From Nocardioides caldifontis (GTDB lineage: Bacteria > Actinomycetota > Actinomycetes > Propionibacteriales > Nocardioidaceae), in assembly GCF_008087345.1 (NCBI RefSeq), contig NZ_ML701736.1, positions 544,386 to 606,610 of the forward strand: DNA of 62,225 nt. The letters are read 5' to 3'. A program made the translations under genes and the position numbers. Below the pieces are notes generated by a model. That model saw only the letters and a list, made by a program, of their open reading frames with translations, made no database searches and had not been told where the DNA came from. Positions 46,806 through 54,871 of this stretch are shown piece by piece; positions within the stretch are counted from its first letter, which is position 1; each line of letters opens with the position of its first letter.

Positions 46806-47444
46806 TCAGCGCGGCGTCGGCACCTGCGGTGGGAGGAGGTACATGTACGACGTCAGCCCGGCGTCCCTGCCGCCGCAGGCGTGCCTGGCGACCAGTCGCC
46901 ACCCGTGCTTCTCGTAGAGCCGCACACCTTCGCGGCCCGGGCTCACCAGCTCGGCCACCGGCGTGAGCCCGCGTGCACGAACGTCGGCCACCGCGGTCGT
47001 CAGCAGCGCCGCGCCGATCCCCTGCTCGCGCGCCCGGGGCCGCACGAACAGCCGCGAGACGCCCATGAGCTGCTCGACCGGCCGTCCGGCCTCGCGCCAC
47101 CGCATCCGCGACACGGCGTCGTGGCCGACCCGGCCGACCGCGACGTGGCCGAGCACCTCGCCCTGCCGCTCCGCGATCCACGCGCCCTCGAGCCCCGCGT
47201 CGGTCAGCCAGCCCCGCAGCGACTCGGGCCGCGGGAGCGGGTAGCCGCCCTCCGCCTGCACCAGCCCCAGCAGCCGCGCGCAGGCCGCCACCTCGTGGTC
47301 GCGCCGCCGCCGCACCCGCACCCCGGCGGGCAGCATGACCTCTGGCGCGGCGCTCACCTGTGTCGCCGGCGGTGCATCCCCGCGGTGGCGCTGCCGCGCG
47401 ATCCAACGCTGGAGCGGCACGGTCAGCTGCGCGACGTCGGTCAT
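46806..47444 (-). CDS. GNAT family N-acetyltransferase
   Basis: The 212-residue acetyltransferase has the acetyl-CoA site RLFVRPRAREQGIGAALLTTA and the C-terminal LYEKHGWRLVARH. An unusual ~40-residue N-terminal extension (LTVPLQRWIARQRHRG) precedes the fold. ATG 47444 has AGGAGG five bases upstream and is preferred to GTG 47450. The substrate is unknown. It is two coupled-looking genes upstream of the LigD-like gene on the same strand (16-bp gap). Confidence 0.86.
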   Translation of the reverse strand: MTDVAQLTVPLQRWIARQRHRGDAPPATQVSAAPEVMLPAGVRVRRRRDHEVAACARLLGLVQAEGGYPLPRPESLRGWLTDAGLEGAWIAERQGEVLGHVAVGRVGHDAVSRMRWREAGRPVEQLMGVSRLFVRPRAREQGIGAALLTTAVADVRARGLTPVAELVSPGREGVRLYEKHGWRLVARHACGGRDAGLTSYMYLLPPQVPTPR

Positions 47445-47559
47445 CGGCACCTCCTGGAGCAGCGGGACGGGCGGGCGGCGTGCTCGGTAGCGCTCCGCGC
47501 CCGCCTCCGACGCTAGGACGGCCGGCTCGGCCGGTGAAGGGACGTGCGGCCCTGTCCCG

Positions 47560-47619
47560 CTCCCCGCCGACCCGTCGCATCTTCACGCCCGACCGCCGCC
47601 GAGCCGTCGCATCTTCACC
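47560..47619 (+). repeat. Degenerate pair of the 32-bp-period repeat beside an HNH relic
   Basis: Two copies, at 47560-47587 and about 47592-47619, share GTCGCATCTTCAC and the preceding CCGCCGA with the repeats at 9281-9342. The 32-bp period is the same. Three bases later the truncated DUF222/HNH frame begins. No inverted partner pair is visible downstream of the relic. Confidence 0.85.
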
Positions 47620-47621
47620 GC

Positions 47622-47987
47622 GACACCATCGGCGTGGGCGCAGCCCGCCGGTTGGCCTGCCGGGCCGGGATCATCCCCCAGGTCCTCGACTCCAGGTCGG
47701 TGGTGCTCGACCAGGGCCGCCGGACCCGGCTGCACACCCACCCCCAACGCATCGCGATGGCCTCCCGCGACAAGCACTGCACCGCCACCAGCTGCACCAT
47801 CCCGGCGTCGTCCTGCCACGCCCACCACAAACGACCCTGGTCCCGCGGCGGCCGAACCACCGTCCGGGACGGCACGATGCTCTGCCCACGGCACCACCGA
47901 ATGGTCCAGGACCCCCGCTACACCACCGAGTACGCCAGCGACGGCAAGACCTGCATCACCCGCAACCGGATCAACAGCCGCCAATAG
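47622..47987 (+). pseudogene. C-terminal remnant of DUF222/13E12 HNH endonuclease
   Basis: The reading frame from 47622 encodes ~121 residues of a 13E12-type HNH protein. It starts mid-domain at DTIGVGAARRLACRAG and contains LDQGRRTRLHTHPQRIA, a Cys pair, and the HNH core HAHHKRPWSRGG with LCPRHHRMVQ. The DUF222 N-terminal two thirds is missing, and the break falls at the edge of the CATCTTCAC repeat. A start codon is available upstream within the repeat, so a short HNH protein might still be made. Full-length family members are ~350-500 residues. Confidence 0.82.
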
Positions 47988-47997
47988 GCCAGCGGTC

Positions 47998-48115
47998 TCA
48001 CGGAGACAGGGTGGCGGCGAGGAAAGCTCGCAGCTCCTCGTCGCTGATCCCGTCGGCCTCCTCCAGCGGGAGCCGCAGCGTCCCCTTGCCCGAATCCAGG
48101 TGCGGGCGTCTCCCC
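47998..48115 (-). pseudogene. Possible C-terminal remnant of a DUF1801-like protein
   Basis: On the minus strand a frame ending at the TGA 47998-48000 reads GKGTLRLPLEEADGISDEEL followed by RAFLAATLSP. This resembles the C-terminal end of DUF1801-type proteins, which typically close with a GKGxLRF segment and a short helix. No N-terminal part is found upstream because the + strand lipoprotein gene begins there. The match rests on ~35 residues, so it is tentative. Confidence 0.35.
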
Positions 48116-48152
48116 ACCAGTCCCCCGTCCCGCCGACGGCGCGAGCGCAGAA

Positions 48153-48818
48153 ATGGCCTCGACCGCGGCGGCGGGCTGCTTGACTGTCGTGGTGCTCCGC
48201 CACCCGGTCCTGACGCTCCTCCTCGTCACCGCACCGGTCGCCCTCTCCCTCACTGCCTGCGGCGCCTCCACAACCGGCGAGAAGATCGAGATCGGCGGCT
48301 CGACGGCACTGACCTGGGGCGAAGGGTCGTACGGCGTCGTCCTGGCCCACGGTGCTTCCTACGACGCCGCCAGCTGGGAGGAGCAGGCGGTCGACATCGC
48401 CGACGAGGGCACCACGGTGGTCGCAGTGGAGGACATCTCCCCGGACAGCATCGCCGAGGCCGTGCGCCACCTGCATGACGACGGGATCGATGACGTCGCG
48501 CTGGTCGGCGGCAGTGCCGGGGCGGACGCGATCCTGCGCCTGTCGACGGCCGAGCCCGAGCTGGCGGACCAGCTGGTGCTGCTGTCACCGAACCGGGTGG
48601 TGGAGGGGCTGGGCGAGCAGCCCAAGCTGTTCGTCGCCAGCGAGGACGAGCCAGTCGCCGACGTCTCCCGTGAGCTCGCCGGCACGGCACCAGGGCCGGA
48701 CAACGAGCTGGTGCTGCTGCCCGGCTCGGCGCACGCGCAGGCGATCTTCGACAGCGAGCACGGCGACCGGACGATGGAGCTGATCCTCGACCGGATCGCC
48801 CGCGCGGTCAGTCGGTGA
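48153..48818 (+). CDS. Alpha/beta-hydrolase-like lipoprotein
   Basis: The 221-residue predicted lipoprotein has lipobox LTAC with Cys36, preceded by a hydrophobic stretch. Starting at GTG 48189 would place the signal peptide more normally. The mature part has an alpha/beta-hydrolase core with oxyanion-type VVLAHGASYDAASW, the nucleophile elbow GGSAGAD, a C-terminal acid and the His in LLPGSAHAQ. The substrate is unknown. The end overlaps the convergent reductase gene by 11 bp. Confidence 0.78.
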   Translation: MASTAAAGCLTVVVLRHPVLTLLLVTAPVALSLTACGASTTGEKIEIGGSTALTWGEGSYGVVLAHGASYDAASWEEQAVDIADEGTTVVAVEDISPDSIAEAVRHLHDDGIDDVALVGGSAGADAILRLSTAEPELADQLVLLSPNRVVEGLGEQPKLFVASEDEPVADVSRELAGTAPGPDNELVLLPGSAHAQAIFDSEHGDRTMELILDRIARAVSR

Positions 48819-49806
48819 GCCGGACGAGCATCTTGCCGGTGTTCTCGCCCTTGTGCAGCCCGAGGAAGGCGTCGACGGCGTTGCCGAGCCCGTCGACGAC
48901 CGTCTCCCGGTAGCGCAGCGTCCCGTCGGCCACCCACGCCGGCACCTGCCGGTAGAACTCCGATGCCGCCTCGCGGTGGTCGCTCACGATGAAGCCGCGG
49001 AGGGTCAACCGCTTCTGCACCGCCATGAACATGTTGCGCGGCCCCGGCACCGGGTCGTTGTACCCGGCGATGGCGCCGCAGAGCGCGAGCCGGCCGAAGT
49101 CCGCCATGTGCCGGATCGCGGCCTCGAGGTGCTCACCGCCGACGTTGTCGAAGTACACGTCGACCGGCCCGTGCGGCTCCAGCAGCGACGCGACCTTGCC
49201 GTCCTTGTAGTTGAACGCCGCGTCGAAGCCGAGCTCGTCGGTCAGCCAGGCGACCTTCTCCGCCGAGCCGGCCGAACCGACGACCTTGGCGGCGCCCAGC
49301 TTGCGGGCGAGCTGGCCGGCCACCGAGCCCACCGCGCCTGCCGCGCCGGAGACGAAGACGGTGTCGCCCTCACGGACGCCCGCGATGGTGGTGAGCCCGA
49401 CGTACGCGGTGAGGCCGGGCATCCCCAGCACCCCGAGGTAGGCCGAGGCCGGCACCGCCGCGGCGTCGACCGTGCGGACCTGGCGCGCCGGCAGCACGGC
49501 GTGCTCCCGCCACCCCGCCTGGTGCAGCACGACGTCGCCGACCGCGACCGACTCGTCCTCCGAGGCGACGACCTCGCCGACCGCCCCGCCGTCCATCGGC
49601 GCGTCGAGCTGGTACGGCGGGATGTAGGACTTCACGTCGTTCATCCGGCCCCGCATGTACGGGTCGACCGAGATGTAGCTGTTGCGCACGAGCACCTCGC
49701 CGGGCCCCGGATCGGGCAGCTCGACCTGGACGGTGCGGAAGTTCTCCTGGGTGGGCCAGCCGGTCGGTCGGGAGGCGAGGTGGATCTCGCGGGTGCGCGT
49801 CGTCAT
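48808..49806 (-). CDS. NADP-dependent MDR oxidoreductase (CurA/LTB4DH-like)
   Basis: The 332-residue medium-chain reductase is of the zinc-free double-bond reductase branch. It has ISVDPYMRGRMND near residue 45, cofactor segment VSGAAGAVGSVAGQLARKLGA, and VYFDNVGGEHLEAAI. It would reduce alpha,beta-unsaturated ketones or aldehydes with NADPH. ATG 49806 is chosen over an upstream in-frame Met that would overlap the promoter of the divergent acyl-CoA dehydrogenase (56-bp gap). Confidence 0.9.
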   Translation of the reverse strand: MTTRTREIHLASRPTGWPTQENFRTVQVELPDPGPGEVLVRNSYISVDPYMRGRMNDVKSYIPPYQLDAPMDGGAVGEVVASEDESVAVGDVVLHQAGWREHAVLPARQVRTVDAAAVPASAYLGVLGMPGLTAYVGLTTIAGVREGDTVFVSGAAGAVGSVAGQLARKLGAAKVVGSAGSAEKVAWLTDELGFDAAFNYKDGKVASLLEPHGPVDVYFDNVGGEHLEAAIRHMADFGRLALCGAIAGYNDPVPGPRNMFMAVQKRLTLRGFIVSDHREAASEFYRQVPAWVADGTLRYRETVVDGLGNAVDAFLGLHKGENTGKMLVRLTD

Positions 49807-49862
49807 GGTGCCGATCCTGCCGGGTGGAGCCCGAGCACCGGCCACCGCCTACGCTCGCGACC

Positions 49863-51689
49863 ATGAGCACGACGGCGCCCGCCCGGACGGTCAACCAGAG
49901 CCAGATCATGTCCCGACGCGACCTGGATTTCCTGCTGTTCGAGTGGCTCGGCACCGAGGAGCTGTTCGGCCGGCCGAGGTTCGCCGACCACGACCGGTCC
50001 ACCGTGGAAAGCGTCCTCGAGCTCGCCGAGTCGATCGCGACCACCCGGTTCGCGCCGCACAACCGCGCCGCGGACCTGGCCGAGCCCCGGTTCGACGGCA
50101 CCCGCGTCGAGCTGCTCCCGGAGGTCGGCGACGCGCTCCGGGCGTTCGCCGAGGCCGGCTTCCCTGCCGCGCCGCTCGACCAGGGCGTCGGCGGGCTCCA
50201 GCTCCCGTCGTCGGTGTTCGGCGCCTGCATGGCCTGGTTCCACGCCGCGAACACCGGCACCACGGGGTACGCCCTGCTGACGGCGGCGAACGCGAACCTG
50301 CTCAGCGTCCACGGCACGCCGGACCAGGTCGACCGCTACGTGCGCCCGATGCTCGAGGGCCGCTTCTTCGGCACGATGGCGCTCAGCGAGCCGCACGCCG
50401 GCTCCAACCTCGCCGACCTGACCACCCGCGCCGAGCCGCAGGACGACGGCACCTACCGGCTCTTCGGCCGCAAGATGTGGATCTCCGCCGGTGACCACGA
50501 GCTCGGGGAGAACATCGTCCACCTCGTCCTCGCCCGCACCCCCGGCGCGCCCGCCGGCACCCGCGGGGTGAGCCTCTTCCTGGTCCCCAAGCACCTCGTC
50601 GAGCCGGACGGCTCGATCGGTGAGCGCAACGACGTGGTGCTCGCCGGGATCAACCACAAGATGGGGTTCCGCGGCACGGTCAACACGGCTCCGGTCTTCG
50701 GCGACGGCGCGTTCACGCCCGGTGGACGCCCGGGTGCGGTGGGCTACCTCGTCGGCGAGGAGAACCGCGGGCTGCGCGTGATGTTCACGATGATGAACGA
50801 GGCCCGCATCGGCGTCGGGCTCTGCGCGACCGCGCTCGGCTACACCGGCTACCTCAAGTCGCTCGCCTACGCACGCGAGCGGCTGCAGGGACGCCCCGCC
50901 GGCGTCGGCCCGGAGGAGCCGCAGGTCCCGCTGGTCGAGCACGCCGACGTACGCCGGATGCTGCTGGCGCAGAAGTCGTACGCCGAGGGCGCGCTCGCCC
51001 TCAACCTGTACTGCTCCCGGCTCGTCGACGACGCGGCGTCGCTCGACGACGAGGGTGCCCGACGGGAGGCGGGGACCCTGCTCGGGGTGCTGACGCCGAT
51101 CGCGAAGAGCTGGCCGTCCCAGTGGTGCCTGGCCGCGAACGACCTGGCGATCCAGGTCCTCGGCGGGGCCGGCTACACGCGGGACTTCGACGTCGAGCAG
51201 CACTACCGGGACAACCGGCTCAACGCGATCCACGAGGGCACCCACGGGATCCAGGCGCAGGACCTGCTGGGGCGGAAGGTGATGCTGGACGGCGGCGCCG
51301 GGCTGGGGCTCCTGCTGGACCGGGTGCGTGCGACGGCGCAGCGCGCCTCGGCGACCCAGGACGACGAGGCCGCCGCGCACGCCGCTGCGCTCCTGGCCGC
51401 GGCCGACCGGCTGGTCGAGGTCACGGGTGCTCTCGGTGCGCTCGGCGACCCGCGGCTCGTGCTGGCCGACGCGACGGCGTACCTCGAGGCGGCCGGCCAC
51501 CTGGTCGTGGCCTGGCTGTGGCTGGAGCAGTGGCTGGCGGCGCACGGCAAGGAGGGCGCGTTCTACGACGGCAAGCGCGCGGCGACGCGGTACTTCTTCG
51601 CACGCGAGCTGCCGAAGGTCGGGCCGATGCTCGACCTGCTCGCCTCCGGCGACCGGACCACCCTGGACCTCGACCCGGCCTGGCTCTGA
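49863..51689 (+). CDS. Long-type acyl-CoA dehydrogenase (FadE5-like length)
   Basis: The 608-residue dehydrogenase is of the long class, with an N-terminal helical lid (~1-60), the FAD domain with MALSEPHAGSNLADLTT, WISAGDHE, and MFTMMNEARIGVGL, and the catalytic region VLGGAGYTRDFDVEQHYRDNRLNAIHEGT. A ~130-residue C-terminal extension follows. The length and extension match the mycobacterial FadE5 group for medium/long-chain acyl-CoA. An upstream in-frame Met (49824) is less likely. Confidence 0.9.
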   Translation: MSTTAPARTVNQSQIMSRRDLDFLLFEWLGTEELFGRPRFADHDRSTVESVLELAESIATTRFAPHNRAADLAEPRFDGTRVELLPEVGDALRAFAEAGFPAAPLDQGVGGLQLPSSVFGACMAWFHAANTGTTGYALLTAANANLLSVHGTPDQVDRYVRPMLEGRFFGTMALSEPHAGSNLADLTTRAEPQDDGTYRLFGRKMWISAGDHELGENIVHLVLARTPGAPAGTRGVSLFLVPKHLVEPDGSIGERNDVVLAGINHKMGFRGTVNTAPVFGDGAFTPGGRPGAVGYLVGEENRGLRVMFTMMNEARIGVGLCATALGYTGYLKSLAYARERLQGRPAGVGPEEPQVPLVEHADVRRMLLAQKSYAEGALALNLYCSRLVDDAASLDDEGARREAGTLLGVLTPIAKSWPSQWCLAANDLAIQVLGGAGYTRDFDVEQHYRDNRLNAIHEGTHGIQAQDLLGRKVMLDGGAGLGLLLDRVRATAQRASATQDDEAAAHAAALLAAADRLVEVTGALGALGDPRLVLADATAYLEAAGHLVVAWLWLEQWLAAHGKEGAFYDGKRAATRYFFARELPKVGPMLDLLASGDRTTLDLDPAWL

Positions 51690-51717
51690 GCGAGGACGGG
51701 GCCGGCCGGGCCGCGAG

Positions 51718-52719
51718 CTACCCCTGGTCGAACGCCGCGTCGAACGAGGCAGACGGCAGCTCGAAGTCGAACCGCTTGAGGAACGCCAGGGCCTCCGCGG
51801 CGCCGTGCAGCCGGTCCATCCCCGCGTCCTCCCACTCGACCGAGATCGGGCCGGTGTAGCCGGCCCGCGCGAGCGCCCGGAAGCAGTCCTCCCAGGGGAC
51901 GTCGCCGCGGCCGGTGGAGACGAAGTCCCAGCCGCGGTGCTGGTCGCCCCACGCCAGGTGGGACGAGAGCCGGCCGTTGCGCCCGTTGCCGGTCCGCATC
52001 CGCACGTCCTTGCAGTCCACGTGGTAGATCCGGTCGGCGAAGTCGGTGATGAAGCCGACCGGGTCGATCTCCTGCCACACCATGTGGCTGGGGTCCCAGT
52101 TGAGCCCGAACGCCGGGCGGTGGCCGATCGCCTCCAGCGTGCGCACCGTCGACCAGTAGTCGTAGGCGATCTCCGACGGGTGCACCTCGTGGGCGAACCG
52201 CACGCCGCACTCGTCGAAGACGTCGAGGATCGGGTTCCACCGGTCGGCGAAGTCCTGGTAGCCGGCGTCGATCGTGGCCGCGGGGACCGGCGGGAACATC
52301 GCGACGTACTGCCAGATCGAGGAGCCCGTGAACCCGACGACGGTGTCCACGCCGAGCTTCTGCGCCAGCCGGGCGGTGTTCTTCAGGTCCTCCGCCGCCC
52401 GCTGCCGCACCCCCTCGGGATCGCCGTCGCCCCACACGGCCGGGCCGACGATCGCGCGGTGCCGGTCGTCGATGGGGTCGTCGCAGACCGCCTGTCCCTT
52501 GAGGTGGTTGGAGATCGTCCAGACCTTCAGTCCGTGGCGCTCGAGGATCCCGAGCCGCTCCTGGACGTAGTCGTCGTCGTCCCAGCGGGAGGCGTCGAGG
52601 TGCTCCCCCGAGACCGCGATCTCCAGACCGTCGTACCCCCAACCGGCGGCGAGGCCGGCGACCTCGTCGAGGGTGAGGTCGGCCCACTGACCGGTGAAGA
52701 GGGTGAAGTTGCGGCCCAT
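51718..52719 (-). CDS. Sugar phosphate isomerase/epimerase-like TIM barrel 2
   Basis: The 333-residue TIM-barrel (AP endonuclease 2 family) protein has metal ligands implied by FAHEVHPSEIAYD, LNWDPSHMVWQEIDPVG, YHVDCKDVRM and ISVEWEDAGMDR. It acts on a free or keto sugar rather than a named phosphate. Similar ~330-residue barrels serve as isomerases or as catalytic subunits eliminating 3-keto-glycosides. It is last in the sugar operon, 35 bp after the dehydrogenase. ATG 52719 has AAGGAG upstream. Confidence 0.85.
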   Translation of the reverse strand: MGRNFTLFTGQWADLTLDEVAGLAAGWGYDGLEIAVSGEHLDASRWDDDDYVQERLGILERHGLKVWTISNHLKGQAVCDDPIDDRHRAIVGPAVWGDGDPEGVRQRAAEDLKNTARLAQKLGVDTVVGFTGSSIWQYVAMFPPVPAATIDAGYQDFADRWNPILDVFDECGVRFAHEVHPSEIAYDYWSTVRTLEAIGHRPAFGLNWDPSHMVWQEIDPVGFITDFADRIYHVDCKDVRMRTGNGRNGRLSSHLAWGDQHRGWDFVSTGRGDVPWEDCFRALARAGYTGPISVEWEDAGMDRLHGAAEALAFLKRFDFELPSASFDAAFDQG

Positions 52720-52754
52720 GGATGCTCCTTCGTACGTCGGGGTGGGTGCTCGGG

Positions 52755-53894
52755 TCAGAGGTCGATCGTGGCGCCGCCGCGGCGGTCGCTCTCCTCGACG
52801 GCGGCGAGGACCCGCTGGACCGCGAGGCCGTCCTCGAACGACGGGCGCGGCGAGCGGCCCTCGGAGACCGCGGCGAGGAAGTCGGCTGCCTGCGAGGTGA
52901 AGGTGTGGTCCCAGCCGAGGATGTGGCCGGGCGGCCACCACGCCTCGAGGTACGGGTGCTCGGGCTCGGTGACGAGGACCCGGGTGAACCCGCCCACCCC
53001 GTCTTCCGCCGTGTGCACCCACAGCTCGTTGAGCTGCTCGAGGTCGAAGCGGAAGGCGCCGCCGGAGCCGTAGACCTCGACCTGCAGCCCGTTCTTGCGT
53101 CCGGTGGCCACGCGGGAGACCTCGAGCGAGGCCACCGCACCGGAGGTGGTGCGCAACCTCGCCCAGGCGGCGTCGTCGACGGTGACCGGCTCGCGGCCCG
53201 ACGGGCCCTCGCGCTGGGGGACGAAGGTGCGCAGCTCGCCGCTGACCTGGGCCACCCGCTCACCGAGGAGGTGGTGGAGCAGGTCGACCGCGTGCGAGCC
53301 CAGGTCGCCGAGGGCCCCCGATCCGGCAGTCTCCTTGCGCAGCCGCCAGGTCATCGGCGCGGCCGGGTCGGCGAGCCAGTCCTGGAGGTAGCTCAGCCGC
53401 ACCTCGCGCACGGTGCCGAGCCGCCCCTCGTCGACCAGCCGGCGGGCCAGCGCGAGCGCCGGGACCCGGCGGTAGTTGAAGCCGACCATCGAACGCACAC
53501 CGGAGGCCTCCGCCGCCTGGGCCGCCTTCACCATCTGCTCCGCCTCGTCAACGGTGTTCGCCAGCGGCTTCTCGACGACGACGTGCTTTCCCGCCTCCAG
53601 TGCGGCGAGCGCGACCTCCGCGTGGAGGTGGCCCGGCGTGCAGACGTCCACCACGTCGATGTCGTCGCGCTCGAGGACGCTGCGCCAGTCGGTGCTCCAC
53701 CCGGCCCACCCGTAGCGACCGGCCGCCTCCTGCACCGCCTGCTCGTCACGGCCGACGAGGAGCTCCTGGCGGACGGCCGGGGCGGAGGGGTAGAACGCAC
53801 CGACGTTGCGCCAGGCGTTGGAGTGCGCCTTGCCCATGAAGGAGTAGCCGACGACGGCGACCCCGAGGGGGCGGCCGTGGGGGGTGGCGCTCAT
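52755..53894 (-). CDS. Gfo/Idh/MocA family sugar dehydrogenase
   Basis: The 379-residue NAD(P)-dependent dehydrogenase has the cofactor motif VAVVGYSFMGKAHSNAWRN and the catalytic Lys in VVEKPLANTVDEAEQM. The C-terminal domain has GSGALGDLGSHAVDLLHHL, carrying the Asp/His pair. It probably oxidises a sugar or inositol ring carbon to a keto group. The ATG overlaps the stop of the upstream TIM barrel by 4 bp. A dehydrogenase between two isomerase barrels suggests oxidation followed by isomerisation. Confidence 0.9.
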   Translation of the reverse strand: MSATPHGRPLGVAVVGYSFMGKAHSNAWRNVGAFYPSAPAVRQELLVGRDEQAVQEAAGRYGWAGWSTDWRSVLERDDIDVVDVCTPGHLHAEVALAALEAGKHVVVEKPLANTVDEAEQMVKAAQAAEASGVRSMVGFNYRRVPALALARRLVDEGRLGTVREVRLSYLQDWLADPAAPMTWRLRKETAGSGALGDLGSHAVDLLHHLLGERVAQVSGELRTFVPQREGPSGREPVTVDDAAWARLRTTSGAVASLEVSRVATGRKNGLQVEVYGSGGAFRFDLEQLNELWVHTAEDGVGGFTRVLVTEPEHPYLEAWWPPGHILGWDHTFTSQAADFLAAVSEGRSPRPSFEDGLAVQRVLAAVEESDRRGGATIDL

Positions 53895-54760
53895 GCGGTC
53901 GCCCTTCCTGTCGAGGTCAGCTCCCGCAGGAACGCCAGGCCGTCGTTGGCGAGCTGGTCCTGGGTCGGGGCCAGCGGCCGCCAGATCGAGGCAGCCGTGG
54001 CGATGGAGGCGTTGTCGGCGGTGAAGCTCTCGATGTTCAGCGGACCGGTGTAGCCCACCTCGTCGAGGGCGCGCAGCAGCGCGGGCCAGTCGGTCTGGTC
54101 GCCGCCGGGGGCGCCGCGGTCGTTGCCGCAGACCTGCAGGTGCACCAGGTGCTCCCCCGCCGTCCGTACGGCGCCCGCGCTCGACCGCTCCTCGATGCCG
54201 AGGTGGTAGGTGTCGAGGGCAAGCCCGACCGCCGGGCCGAGGAGCCCGTCGAGCGCCGTCAGCGCCTGTTCGGTCGTGTTCACCAGTGAGGTCTCGTAAC
54301 GGTTCAGCGGCTCGATGCCGAGCCGGGCGCCGCGCTCCCCCGCATGCGCGGCGACCGGAGCCAGGTGTTCGCGCCACTCGGCGTAGGCCGCGTCGCGCTC
54401 GGCTGCCGACATCCGCCAGACCCGACCGGTGGCGGCGTAGAACGGGCCGCACACCGAGGGCGCCCCGATCGCGACCGCGAGGTCCAGGCACGCGCGCAGG
54501 TAGTCCTGCGTCGCGGCGACCGCGTCGGGAGTGGTGGCCACCAGGTCACGGCCGGGGGCCATGGCGCCGACCACGTAGGGGCGCAACCCGGTCTCCTCGA
54601 GGAGCGGGCCGGCGACGTCGGCGCTCCAGTCCCCGGGGTTCTCGAGCGGCAGCTCCACCGCGTCGAACCCGAGCGCGGCGACCTTGCGCAGCACCGACGG
54701 GAGCAGCTCGTCCGTCAGAGGCGAGGTCCACACCCAGGTGTTGATGCCGATGGCTCTCAC
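53891..54760 (-). CDS. Sugar phosphate isomerase/epimerase-like TIM barrel 1
   Basis: The 289-residue AP endonuclease 2 family barrel begins MRAIGINTWVWTSPL and has metal-binding IEPLNRYETSLV, ALDTYHLGIEE, HLQVCGNDRG and NIESFTADN. This resembles D-tagatose/D-psicose 3-epimerase-like proteins, so a ketose epimerase role is plausible. GTG 54760 has GGAAGG seven bases upstream and is preferred to ATG 54790. It follows the ABC importer after a strong hairpin. Confidence 0.86.
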   Translation of the reverse strand: MRAIGINTWVWTSPLTDELLPSVLRKVAALGFDAVELPLENPGDWSADVAGPLLEETGLRPYVVGAMAPGRDLVATTPDAVAATQDYLRACLDLAVAIGAPSVCGPFYAATGRVWRMSAAERDAAYAEWREHLAPVAAHAGERGARLGIEPLNRYETSLVNTTEQALTALDGLLGPAVGLALDTYHLGIEERSSAGAVRTAGEHLVHLQVCGNDRGAPGGDQTDWPALLRALDEVGYTGPLNIESFTADNASIATAASIWRPLAPTQDQLANDGLAFLRELTSTGRATA

Positions 54761-54814
54761 ACGATGCCTTCCGAGATTCTGGTCTGGCATTTCTGTAGCG
54801 GTGACAACTCGTGC

Positions 54815-54853
54815 CGGGCCACGGGCGCCCAGGGTGCGGACGCCCGCGGCCCG
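54815..54853 (-). terminator. Hairpin between the sugar importer and catabolic genes
   Basis: CGGGCC-AC-GGGCG at 54815 pairs with CGCCC-GC-GGCCCG ending at 54853, an 11-bp stem with one 2-base mismatch. It lies 18 bp after the stop of the binding-protein gene on the minus strand. There is no T tract. It may be an attenuating or mRNA-stabilising structure that keeps binding protein levels high relative to the enzymes. Confidence 0.5.
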
Positions 54854-54871
54854 TGATCATGACCCGTCAGG

